A program made the position numbers and the translations under genes. From Holophagales bacterium (GTDB lineage Bacteria; Acidobacteriota; Holophagae; Holophagales; Holophagaceae), in assembly GCA_031256155.1 (NCBI GenBank), contig JAIRRD010000120.1, positions 1-5,215 of the forward strand: a DNA stretch of 5,215 nt, read 5' to 3'. The notes under the pieces are model-generated. The model searched no databases. It saw only the letters and a program-made list of their open reading frames with translations, and was not told the DNA's origin. Each line of letters begins with the position of its first letter. The stretch's first letter is position 1. Positions 1 through 5,215 of this stretch are shown here, one piece after another.

Positions 1-1695
1 CGTGCTGAGAATATCCGCTATTTTGTTCCACGTCATAGGGAATGGATCGACTCCATCCAATGGAATTTGTATAGCCAATGGCTGCAATCCGGTACCCAGT
101 GTTTTTCCCAGGTCTTCCTGAAGACTCAGAGCCGGATTGCCAACCTGTCTGAATCTGCGCAGGTCTTCCTCCCAAATGAGCCTTGATATACCAAGGCACA
201 TAAAAACCATCACACCAATGGTCAAAAGGGCCTTCAAACGGAATGGTTTGCTAATTGATGATTGAGTTCTGAGCGTGGTCGGCCCAAAGACTCCTTTGCC
301 TCTGTCAAAGACCAGGAGCATTGGTGGCATCAACAAAAAAGTTGAGGCCAGACAGGACAGGATGCCAAGACCAGCGGTCAGCCCCATATCCCGAAGCCCC
401 GGAAAGGGGGCTATTACACAAGCCAAAAAGACCAGCGCCGTAGCCGACATACCGGCGATGACACCGGTGCCCGTGGAGAGCAGAGCTGCCCGCAGCGCAA
501 GGGATTTGTTCCTGCCCGCAGCGCGCTCATCTCTGTAGCGGCTGAAAATGAGTATCCCCACATCGTCCCCCACACCCATAAGCACAGCGCCGAACGCAGC
601 TGCCATCAGATTAAGGCGTCCCAAAATCCAACCAGCCAAACCCAAAGTCCAAAACATACCCAGCAGCAGCGGGACAATCACAAACCCATAGCCAACAAGT
701 GTGCGGAACCCAATCCAATAGACAACGCCAATAAGCACAAAACTGAGGCAAAGACTAATGGCAACTTCCCTTCCCAGACGAACAGACTCCCAATAGGCTA
801 TCGCGTGAGCGCCGGTGACTTTAATCGGAAACGGCCTGTCTGGCGTGGGGGAGAGGGCTGTATTGACATCATCGAAAGAAGCGTGGTTTGGGGGGTTATC
901 GGCACAACCATTGCCGACCCATGTCAGGACACGTGCCGTGGCTGTGGCCTCACCGTTTTGAAAATTCAGGACGAGCGGAAGCAGTAAATAGCGTGAATCC
1001 TTGGTTTCAAGATAACCAGTGCGAATTTTTAAGGGAATGGCACTGAAGGCTTGTGTAGCGCGATTGGCGCTTGCGTCGTCCATCGGAATCAGCTCACGGA
1101 GATTGAGAGGGTCCAACTGAGCGAGTTTTGCCCCGACAGGTTCAGGAGATGCAAGAGCTTTAGCTGTTTTCTTAAAACGTTCTCTGAGTTTGCCCGCATC
1201 CAGCAGCGGCTCTAGGTTATTGCCAAGAAGCATCGGGCCAATCGCATACAGCCGCTCTGAAAGCATCCGGCTGACCTCAGCGTTGCCGTCCAGCAAACTG
1301 CTAGCCACAAGCAATGGCGGCCATAGAGACACACCTTTGTCATCAGGGACAGGCATCGGAGGCGAAATACTGCCCTCTGGGCTGATACCATTCAGCGGCA
1401 TCGCGCTCCTGTCCAGCAGGTGGTCAATCAGGTTATCGGCCCAGTCCCGGCGGCTGTCCAGGTCCTGGGACGTTCCCTCCGCCACCACCCACAACAATTC
1501 ATTCTGGCCGATGCCAGCTTGTATGCTTGCTCTGACAATTGGGTGGTCGGAAGGGAGCAGACTCATTAAATCCAGCCGCTTCTCAATCCGCAAGACTCCC
1601 CAGCCCAGAAGCATGGTTATAGCGCCAGCAAGCAGCCATAAAACTTTGGGGCGGCGCAAGTGTTGGAGAAACAGATAGCGTAGAAGAGGTTTCAT
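1..1695 (-). CDS. MMPL/RND-superfamily exporter, N-terminal 565 residues (runs off the left edge)
   Basis: The minus strand reads without a stop from an ATG at 1695 to the window edge. The visible protein has the layout of a proton-driven RND/MMPL inner-membrane exporter. A membrane helix lies at about 18-36, followed by a large non-membrane, presumably periplasmic, domain (about 40-305) that opens with the DLMSLLPSDHP segment. A block of five helices covers about 311-463, and a seventh helix at about 488-505 starts the second half. Helix 4 carries GVGDDVGILIFSRYRDE (374-390); D378 aligns with the Asp of the MMPL 'G-x-G-x-D-Y-G' proton-relay motif. The DLRRFRQVGN stretch after helix 7 resembles the 'predicted exporter' group (COG4258); hopanoid-type HpnN is an alternative. 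Substrates in these groups are typically lipids or hydrophobic molecules, but none can be assigned here. I would expect about 200-250 more residues beyond the edge. It begins 12 bases after the ATPase stop with only a weak Shine-Dalgarno, so translational coupling is plausible. Confidence 0.85.
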   Translation of the reverse strand, partial: MKPLLRYLFLQHLRRPKVLWLLAGAITMLLGWGVLRIEKRLDLMSLLPSDHPIVRASIQAGIGQNELLWVVAEGTSQDLDSRRDWADNLIDHLLDRSAMPLNGISPEGSISPPMPVPDDKGVSLWPPLLVASSLLDGNAEVSRMLSERLYAIGPMLLGNNLEPLLDAGKLRERFKKTAKALASPEPVGAKLAQLDPLNLRELIPMDDASANRATQAFSAIPLKIRTGYLETKDSRYLLLPLVLNFQNGEATATARVLTWVGNGCADNPPNHASFDDVNTALSPTPDRPFPIKVTGAHAIAYWESVRLGREVAISLCLSFVLIGVVYWIGFRTLVGYGFVIVPLLLGMFWTLGLAGWILGRLNLMAAAFGAVLMGVGDDVGILIFSRYRDERAAGRNKSLALRAALLSTGTGVIAGMSATALVFLACVIAPFPGLRDMGLTAGLGILSCLASTFLLMPPMLLVFDRGKGVFGPTTLRTQSSISKPFRLKALLTIGVMVFMCLGISRLIWEEDLRRFRQVGNPALSLQEDLGKTLGTGLQPLAIQIPLDGVDPFPMTWNKIADILST

Positions 1696-1707
1696 GTGTG
1701 TTTTGGC

Positions 1708-2601
1708 TCAGATAGATCTCATCAGGCGCGAAAGGGTCGGAACCAATTCCACGCGGCGCGCTTGGGATAAACGGTTGAGTGTGCTGGAGTCCTCCAGCTT
1801 CATTATGGAATATGTCTCTCTGTCAGCTTGCAGTGATTCGGCCCACTTGAGGGCAGTTACGATTGTAGGCAACTGCTCGCCCCAGCGGTAGTCCAGCAAC
1901 TGGGCAAAAGCTCGCACAACTCTTATGTCCGAATCCATCCTGTCGAAATCATCTAATACCAGACATGGAGCTGCCTGAAGAGGAGCCATGCGATCTCTCT
2001 CGCTCTGAAACCCCGTGTTCTGCCAGTTTCTCGTATCGTAATAAGTGTCCTTCAGCTCCTGACTGAACGTCCTGACGGATACAAACAGACCTGCCCTGCT
2101 GAAACGCTCACACCAAGCCCGCAAGACAGCGGATGCAAGGCTGCTGCGTCCGCTACCAGGAGCGCCGTCAATCCAGCACAAATCAACTATCTTGTGATCC
2201 TTGAGAATCCATGTCTTCAAGGCACCAAAGCCATTGGGTTCCTGAGCGGGCCTGATGCTCTTCCAGCCCCCTCCGGTCTCATTTTTAGCAGCGCATTTGT
2301 TTAGTATTACAGCGATTTTATTTTGAAGCTCTGTTGGAATAGCTTCTCTACAAACCTCATTCTCTAATTGGGCGTTGACCTCATCCAACTCTTTAAGAAC
2401 TTGCCAGTCTGGAAAGCGCCTTTTCCACCATTCCCAAAAACTCTCCATTGAAATCTCACGATATCTTGCCGGAATTCCATGTACGGCTGTTTCGCCCCGC
2501 GTACCCAATGAACAAGCGCAAACACGGGCGGGCGCACACGGATCAGTATCTAAAATTACACCTTTCCCTTGGCACAGAGGACACGCAGGTTTAACTTTCA
2601 T
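1708..2601 (-). CDS. DnaC/IstB-like AAA+ ATPase with N-terminal zinc motif and variant Walker A
   Basis: A 297-residue protein laid out like DnaC/DnaI-type helicase loaders and IstB-like ATPases. The N-terminus has a likely zinc site, CPLC (C7, C10) with CAC (C28, C30). It is followed by IPARYREISMESF (43-55), close to the 'IPxRYRxxSFENF' segment of DnaC-like proteins. The P-loop is GAPGSGRSS (146-154) and Walker B is CLVLDDFD (213-220). The strand that normally ends in sensor I reads TIVTALKW (246-253), and a possible arginine-finger region is NRLSQARR (276-283). The P-loop lysine is arginine (R152, codon CGC), and the usual T-(S/T)-N sensor-I asparagine is absent, so ATP hydrolysis may be weak or lost. 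About 85 residues (56-140) between zinc region and P-loop are charged, probably helical and unrecognised. I chose the ATG at 2601: GGGGA lies 6 bases upstream and the zinc motif begins directly after it. A TTG at 2643 would add 14 unconvincing residues. A true loader of DnaB or a retained transposition-type ATPase are both possible; no transposase is visible. Confidence 0.75.
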   Translation of the reverse strand: MKVKPACPLCQGKGVILDTDPCAPARVCACSLGTRGETAVHGIPARYREISMESFWEWWKRRFPDWQVLKELDEVNAQLENEVCREAIPTELQNKIAVILNKCAAKNETGGGWKSIRPAQEPNGFGALKTWILKDHKIVDLCWIDGAPGSGRSSLASAVLRAWCERFSRAGLFVSVRTFSQELKDTYYDTRNWQNTGFQSERDRMAPLQAAPCLVLDDFDRMDSDIRVVRAFAQLLDYRWGEQLPTIVTALKWAESLQADRETYSIMKLEDSSTLNRLSQARRVELVPTLSRLMRSI

Positions 2602-2607
2602 CCGGTG

Positions 2608-2612
2608 TCCCC
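2608..2612 (-). promoter_or_regulatory. Ribosome binding site of the DnaC-like gene
   Basis: GGGGA on the minus strand, 6 bases before the ATG at 2601. It favours this start over the upstream in-frame TTG at 2643. Confidence 0.5.
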
Positions 2613-2724
2613 GCCGCAGAGTCGGGAGTGTATTTCCAAACAATCCAGCTTACTGGAGTTAAAGCGCTCCAGAGGCGAAAAAGTTCGGCTGATTTGTTCA
2701 AGAGGCATTAGCTGTTTTCCACTC

Positions 2725-2760
2725 ATAGCAAGTTGTGATCTTTTGATCGCAACTTGGTAT
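2725..2760. repeat. Palindrome 1: imperfect 16-bp inverted repeat, TTTT loop
   Basis: The arms are 2725-2740 and 2745-2760 around a TTTT loop. The core CAAGTTGTGATC pairs with GATCGCAACTTG with a single T-G wobble (2736/2749). Outside the core a G-G mismatch (2728/2757) is followed by three more pairs, so the ends read ATAGCAA and TTGGTAT. The same ends and the same mismatch occur in palindrome 2. No T-run follows on either strand, so it is not a standard intrinsic terminator. Confidence 0.85.
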
Positions 2761-2771
2761 CAATGTCAATA

Positions 2772-2818
2772 TATAGCAATTCCGTGTAAAATGTGCCATT
2801 TCACACGGAATTGGTATA
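2772..2818. repeat. Palindrome 2: imperfect 22-bp inverted repeat, 3-base loop
   Basis: The arms are 2772-2793 and 2797-2818 around a TGC loop centred on 2795. Only two of 22 positions fail to pair: A-C at 2788/2802 and G-G at 2776/2814. The core CAATTCCGTGT pairs perfectly with ACACGGAATTG, and inside it AAATG pairs with CATTT. Its outer ends TATAGCAA and TTGGTATA match those of palindrome 1, although the stem interiors differ. This suggests a family of small palindromic elements (REP/MITE-like) or paired protein-binding sites; the sequence alone does not decide. Confidence 0.9.
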
Positions 2819-2820
2819 AT
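2812..2820 (+). promoter_or_regulatory. Probable extended -10 promoter for gmk and the protease
   Basis: TGG-TATAAT matches the extended -10 consensus TGn-TATAAT exactly. No good -35 hexamer is present at 16-18 bases upstream, where the loop of palindrome 2 lies; an extended -10 can compensate for that. The box is partly made by the right end of palindrome 2, so a cruciform or a protein bound to the palindrome would overlap the promoter. Transcription would begin near 2827, giving a leader of about 108 bases to the GTG at 2935. Confidence 0.5.
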
Positions 2821-2842
2821 ATCAGAACATTCAAGAGTGAAA

Positions 2843-2888
2843 TGTATGCGAATAGCGTTCATTCTGCTTTTCCATGCGGCGGCATACA
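2843..2888. repeat. Weak inverted repeat in the gmk leader
   Basis: TGTATGC (2843-2849) pairs with GCATACA (2882-2888) across a 32-base spacer. The arms are short and the spacer long, so this could be chance; it would sit inside the leader transcript predicted from the extended -10 box. Confidence 0.25.
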
Positions 2889-2919
2889 CTGTCCAACAAC
2901 TTGGGTTTTGAAATTATCT

Positions 2920-2925
2920 AGGGAG
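2920..2925 (+). promoter_or_regulatory. Ribosome binding site deciding the gmk GTG start
   Basis: AGGGAG lies 9 bases before the GTG at 2935. The guanylate kinase homology begins within a few codons of that GTG, and the signal supports it over earlier in-frame candidates. Confidence 0.65.
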
Positions 2926-2934
2926 ATTACCGAA

Positions 2935-3546
2935 GTGGATAGCAAGGGTGACATTTTTGTTCTGTCCGCCCCATCAGGCGCTGGTAAGTCAACTTTGATA
3001 AGGCGGCTGTTTGATGACCTTGATCGGCTTTCCTTTTCGGTTTCTTTTACTACGAGGTCTCCTAGGGAGGGGGAAATTGAGGGGCGGGACTATTTTTTTA
3101 TAGATGACGCTATCTTTGATGATATGCTTGCTAAAAATGGCTTTGTTGAATGGATTCAGGTTTATCAGCACCGATATGGAACCGGAAGAGCCTGGATACA
3201 GGATCAAATTGATGGTGGTTTGGACGTGCTGCTTGATTTGGAGACAGTTGGCGCTAAGAGAATTAAGGAAATGTTCCCTGACGCGATTTTAGTCTTTTTG
3301 CTGCCGCCATCACCTCAATCTTTAGCTGATAGATTGAGAGGGCGCGGAAAAGACACAGAAGAACAAATTTCCATCCGCCTTAAATGCGCGAGACACGAAA
3401 TGGAATTTTGGAATAATTATGATTACATTATCTTGAACAATGACCTGGAGTCTGCCTATCAAGACTTCAAATCAATTTTCATTTCGGCCAGAATTTCTAA
3501 AAAACGCATGGCACAAGCAGTTCAAAATGTGCTTGTCACGTTTTAA
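2935..3546 (+). CDS. gmk: Guanylate kinase
   Basis: A 203-residue protein, the usual length for bacterial Gmk, which phosphorylates GMP (and dGMP) to GDP with ATP in the cytosol and so feeds GTP and (p)ppGpp synthesis. The order of motifs is diagnostic. The N-terminus has FVLSAPSGAGKSTL with the P-loop, then FSVSFTTRSPREGE with the two GMP-phosphate-binding arginines, then RDYFF with the GMP-site tyrosine. FVEW supplies the base-contacting Glu, HRYGT the next GMP contact, and LLDLETVGA replaces the usual LDIDxQGA. The lid region is RLRGRGKDTEEQISIRL, and the C-terminal YDYIILNNDLESA is typical. The departure is Val where most members have the Gln of 'QGA'; other contacts look intact, so I expect an active enzyme. 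The GTG start is set by the AGGGAG upstream and by homology. An in-frame ATG at 2842 would add 31 residues that do not look like Gmk. The protease gene follows after 32 bases. Confidence 0.95.
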   Translation: MDSKGDIFVLSAPSGAGKSTLIRRLFDDLDRLSFSVSFTTRSPREGEIEGRDYFFIDDAIFDDMLAKNGFVEWIQVYQHRYGTGRAWIQDQIDGGLDVLLDLETVGAKRIKEMFPDAILVFLLPPSPQSLADRLRGRGKDTEEQISIRLKCARHEMEFWNNYDYIILNNDLESAYQDFKSIFISARISKKRMAQAVQNVLVTF

Positions 3547-3565
3547 ACTATGCTTAAAATAATAC

Positions 3566-3572
3566 AAGTAGG
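3566..3572 (+). promoter_or_regulatory. Ribosome binding site of the protease gene
   Basis: AAGTAGG lies 6 bases before the ATG at 3579. It sits in the 32-base gap after gmk, which has no obvious terminator, consistent with co-transcription. Confidence 0.5.
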
Positions 3573-3578
3573 TTTCAC

Positions 3579-5126
3579 ATGGCTCGGTGGATTTCTCGAA
3601 ATTGGCTCTGGGTAGTAATTCTAGGCGCTACGGCTGTCTATGCTCCTCTTGTAGGGCATAGTCAGGACGAAAGGGCCAAAAAGCGCGGACTTGAAACACT
3701 GACCGAAATAATGGAGCTTATTCAAAAACATACGGTTGATCCGCCCAAGTCCACGCAAATAGCCTATGCCTCTATTCAGGGTATGCTTCACACATTGGAT
3801 CCTCATTCCAGCTTTATGGATGAACAAGAGTTCCGCAACATGCGTGAAGATCAAAAGGGCATTTATTTTGGTGTTGGGGCTATTATTCAGGGTCAGCCCG
3901 ATGGTGTTGTAATAATCAGCACTATTCCAGACGGGCCGTCCGAAAAGGCTGGACTGCGTTCTGGCGATTATTTCCGAGAAATTGACGGAAAGAGTACTGA
4001 GGGCTGGAGTAGCACCCAAGTTATGCGGAAACTTCGTGGTGACAAAGGGACACTTATAGTCTTGACGATGCAGCGCCCAGGCGTGGATCAGCTGATCAAG
4101 GTTCCGATTACACGTGCGGAGATTCCAAACAATAGCGTCTATTACGCATTTATGCTTACATCTGCTGTGGGCTTTGTTAAGATTCGCGATTTTGGCGAAA
4201 CTACCTCAGACGATTTTGCCAAAGCCATTGTCTCTCTGAAAAATCAAGGACTTCAAGCATTGATTTTGGATCTCCGTGATAATCCCGGCGGAAGCCTGGA
4301 CTCCGCAATTGGAATTTCAAAACAGCTTTTGGGCCCAAATGAGCTTGTATTGACACAAAAGGGCAGAGAGGGCAGAGAACCGAGTATTTTCCTGACAGGC
4401 ACGGAAGACAATTTGAACATATTTCCTATCACTGTTCTTATTAACAAGGGTTCTGCATCCTCTTCAGAAATCGTATCCGGCGCGATACAAGACCATGACC
4501 GCGGTTTATTGGTTGGTGAAACAAGCTGGGGCAAAGGTCTGGTTCAAGTAGTTGTGCCAATTAATCGCACACGGGGACTTGGGCTGACCATAGCCCGTTA
4601 TTACACGCCGTCAGGACGATGTATCCAGCGCGACTATCAGCATGGCTTGGATGACTATTATCTGGATTCAGATACTGATACCACAAAAGGCCCTGAATAC
4701 CACACAGACCTTGGTCGTGTTGTCTATGGCGGCGGCGGGATTCATCCAGACTATGTTGTTAAAGAAAAATTTGATAGTATTGCCGCCGCCAGACTTCAAC
4801 GCTTCAACGGAGCCTATTTGAAATTCGCTGTTGCCGATAGGGAGCGCCACGGCATTAAATTGAATCAAGCGGCGGATGATGCAGTTATGAAACGATTCAG
4901 AGCCTGGCTGGAAGAGCAAAAGATAGCTATTACAGATACTGAATGGAACGAAGCCGAGAGCGATATCAGAGAGCGTCTGACAATTGAAATGCTTACTGTA
5001 GCTTATGGACCTGAAGCTGGTTTTAAATATCAGTGTCTGGTTGACCCACAGGTCAAAAAAGCCATAGAAATATTGCCGGAGGCTGAGGATTTGCTAAAGA
5101 AAAGACTGACTGCAAAGAGTAAATAA
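3579..5126 (+). CDS. S41-family C-terminal processing peptidase with PDZ domain
   Basis: A 515-residue carboxyl-terminal protease of the CtpA/Prc type, expected to act outside the inner membrane on the C-termini of envelope proteins. Residues 9-27 form a hydrophobic segment (signal peptide or anchor; the cleavage site is unclear). A helical part containing GMLHTLDPHSSFMD (68-81) precedes a PDZ domain at about 92-168, with YFGVGA as the ligand-binding loop and SEKAGLRSGD typical of the fold. The peptidase core covers about 185-345: GFVKIRDFGE, LILDLRDNPGG (228-238), GSASSSEIVSGAIQDHDR (291-308) and GETSWGKGLVQ (313-323). Ser294 is the likely nucleophile and Lys319 the general base; their spacing of 25 matches the family. 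YYTPSGRCIQRDY (341-353) and GGGGIHPD (384-391) are further family marks. The C-terminal 120 residues are mostly helical and charged. The long PDZ/tail form resembles acidobacterial S41A enzymes, but this is from memory of motifs. Gene names such as ctpA or prc are used loosely, so none is given. Confidence 0.93.
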   Translation: MARWISRNWLWVVILGATAVYAPLVGHSQDERAKKRGLETLTEIMELIQKHTVDPPKSTQIAYASIQGMLHTLDPHSSFMDEQEFRNMREDQKGIYFGVGAIIQGQPDGVVIISTIPDGPSEKAGLRSGDYFREIDGKSTEGWSSTQVMRKLRGDKGTLIVLTMQRPGVDQLIKVPITRAEIPNNSVYYAFMLTSAVGFVKIRDFGETTSDDFAKAIVSLKNQGLQALILDLRDNPGGSLDSAIGISKQLLGPNELVLTQKGREGREPSIFLTGTEDNLNIFPITVLINKGSASSSEIVSGAIQDHDRGLLVGETSWGKGLVQVVVPINRTRGLGLTIARYYTPSGRCIQRDYQHGLDDYYLDSDTDTTKGPEYHTDLGRVVYGGGGIHPDYVVKEKFDSIAAARLQRFNGAYLKFAVADRERHGIKLNQAADDAVMKRFRAWLEEQKIAITDTEWNEAESDIRERLTIEMLTVAYGPEAGFKYQCLVDPQVKKAIEILPEAEDLLKKRLTAKSK

Positions 5127-5192
5127 CCGGGCCGCTTGCAAAGGGAACTACTCACTTGACTTGGAAGAGAGCCAAAATAGAGGGATCATGCC

Positions 5193-5215
5193 GTGGACGC
5201 AATTCATTGGAAAAC
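5193..5215 (+). CDS. Possible start of a further gene (7 codons visible)
   Basis: A GTG at 5193 is preceded, with 7 bases between, by AGAGGGA (5179-5185), a good Shine-Dalgarno. The frame reads MDAIHWK to the window end. An ATG at 5188 is too close to that signal, and a TTG at 5156 with AGGG about 10 bases upstream is a second open alternative. There is far too little sequence to name a product. If real, the gene would lie 66 bases after the protease on the same strand. Confidence 0.3.

Larger units (their letters stand above)
2602..2934. other. Divergent intergenic region with paired palindromes and promoter
   Basis: These 333 bases separate the leftward ATPase start from the rightward gmk start. 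I see no gene that I believe in. From left to right it holds a small 5-bp stem (TCCAG-CTTA-CTGGA, 2644-2657), palindrome 1 (2725-2760), an 11-base AT-rich spacer, palindrome 2 (2772-2818), an extended -10 box (2812-2820), and a possible gmk leader with a weak inverted repeat (2843-2888) and a Shine-Dalgarno (2920-2925). Promoters for both directions must lie here or nearby. A minus-strand TTGACA occurs at 2764-2769 but lacks a good -10 at the right distance. Confidence 0.8.

Noticed and set aside
1190..1678. Plus-strand 162-codon open frame (also 275-538 and 805-987)
   Set aside because: These lie antisense inside the exporter, whose protein shows coherent membrane helices and the GDD motif. 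Their own translations are Ser/Arg-rich without domains.
2725..2818. The palindromes as intrinsic terminators
   Set aside because: No T-run follows either stem on either strand, and they sit between divergent gene starts, where no transcript needs to end.
2725..2818. A short CRISPR array
   Set aside because: There are only two units, with different stem sequences and lengths and an 11-base gap. They do not form repeat-spacer units and no cas genes are present.
2698..2889. Minus-strand 63-codon open frame across the palindromes
   Set aside because: It is made largely of the inverted repeats, has no clear ribosome binding site and no protein-like character, so it is most likely chance.
2569..2934. 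Open frame continuing upstream of gmk as an N-terminal extension of up to 122 residues
   Set aside because: It runs through both palindromes, overlaps the ATPase start on the other strand and has no Gmk-like or other recognisable sequence. The GTG at 2935 has a good Shine-Dalgarno and fits the family's start.
2938..2946. ATAGCAAGG just inside gmk, matching the palindromes' left end
   Set aside because: There is no partner TTGGTAT arm nearby, and the bases encode the normal start of Gmk, so a chance 7-base match is the simplest view.
5156..5184. TTGACT followed by TAGAGG as a promoter after the protease
   Set aside because: The -10 match is poor and the second half coincides with the likely Shine-Dalgarno of a following gene.

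Overview
This window looks like bacterial chromosome from a Gram-negative organism. It has two leftward genes and two complete rightward genes, diverging from an intergenic region of about 330 bases that carries a pair of palindromes. A polytopic RND-family exporter and a C-terminal processing protease with an N-terminal export signal or anchor both fit a diderm cell. The protease's PDZ, active-site and tail motifs remind me most of the S41A peptidases of Acidobacteriota and related deep-branching phyla. That is an impression from motifs, not a taxonomic result.

Left part (1-2601, minus strand): a DnaC/IstB-like ATPase (1708-2601) with an N-terminal cysteine zinc motif is followed after 12 bases by an MMPL/RND-superfamily exporter (1-1695). 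The exporter runs off the left edge, with 565 codons visible. The spacing suggests one transcription unit. The ATPase is unusual: its Walker A lysine is arginine, and the usual sensor-I asparagine is not visible.

Middle (2602-2934): no convincing gene. It holds two closely spaced palindromes (2725-2760 and 2772-2818). Both have the same outer ends, ATAGCAA...TTGGTAT, and the same G-G mismatch at the same place in the stem. They look like two members of one palindromic element family. The right edge of the second supplies a near-ideal extended -10 box (TGG-TATAAT) facing the rightward genes.

Right part (2935-5126, plus strand): guanylate kinase (gmk, GTG start) is followed after 32 bases by an S41-family C-terminal processing peptidase with its Ser/Lys dyad intact, probably in one operon. 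After 5126 only 89 bases remain. A Shine-Dalgarno-like AGAGGGA before a GTG at 5193 suggests another rightward gene beginning at the window's end.

The left genes look richer in G+C than gmk (sampled rows about 58% against 35%), so the palindrome-bearing gap may also mark a compositional boundary. The most interesting items are the paired palindromes with their promoter-bearing end, and the degenerate-looking helicase-loader-type ATPase in an exporter operon.
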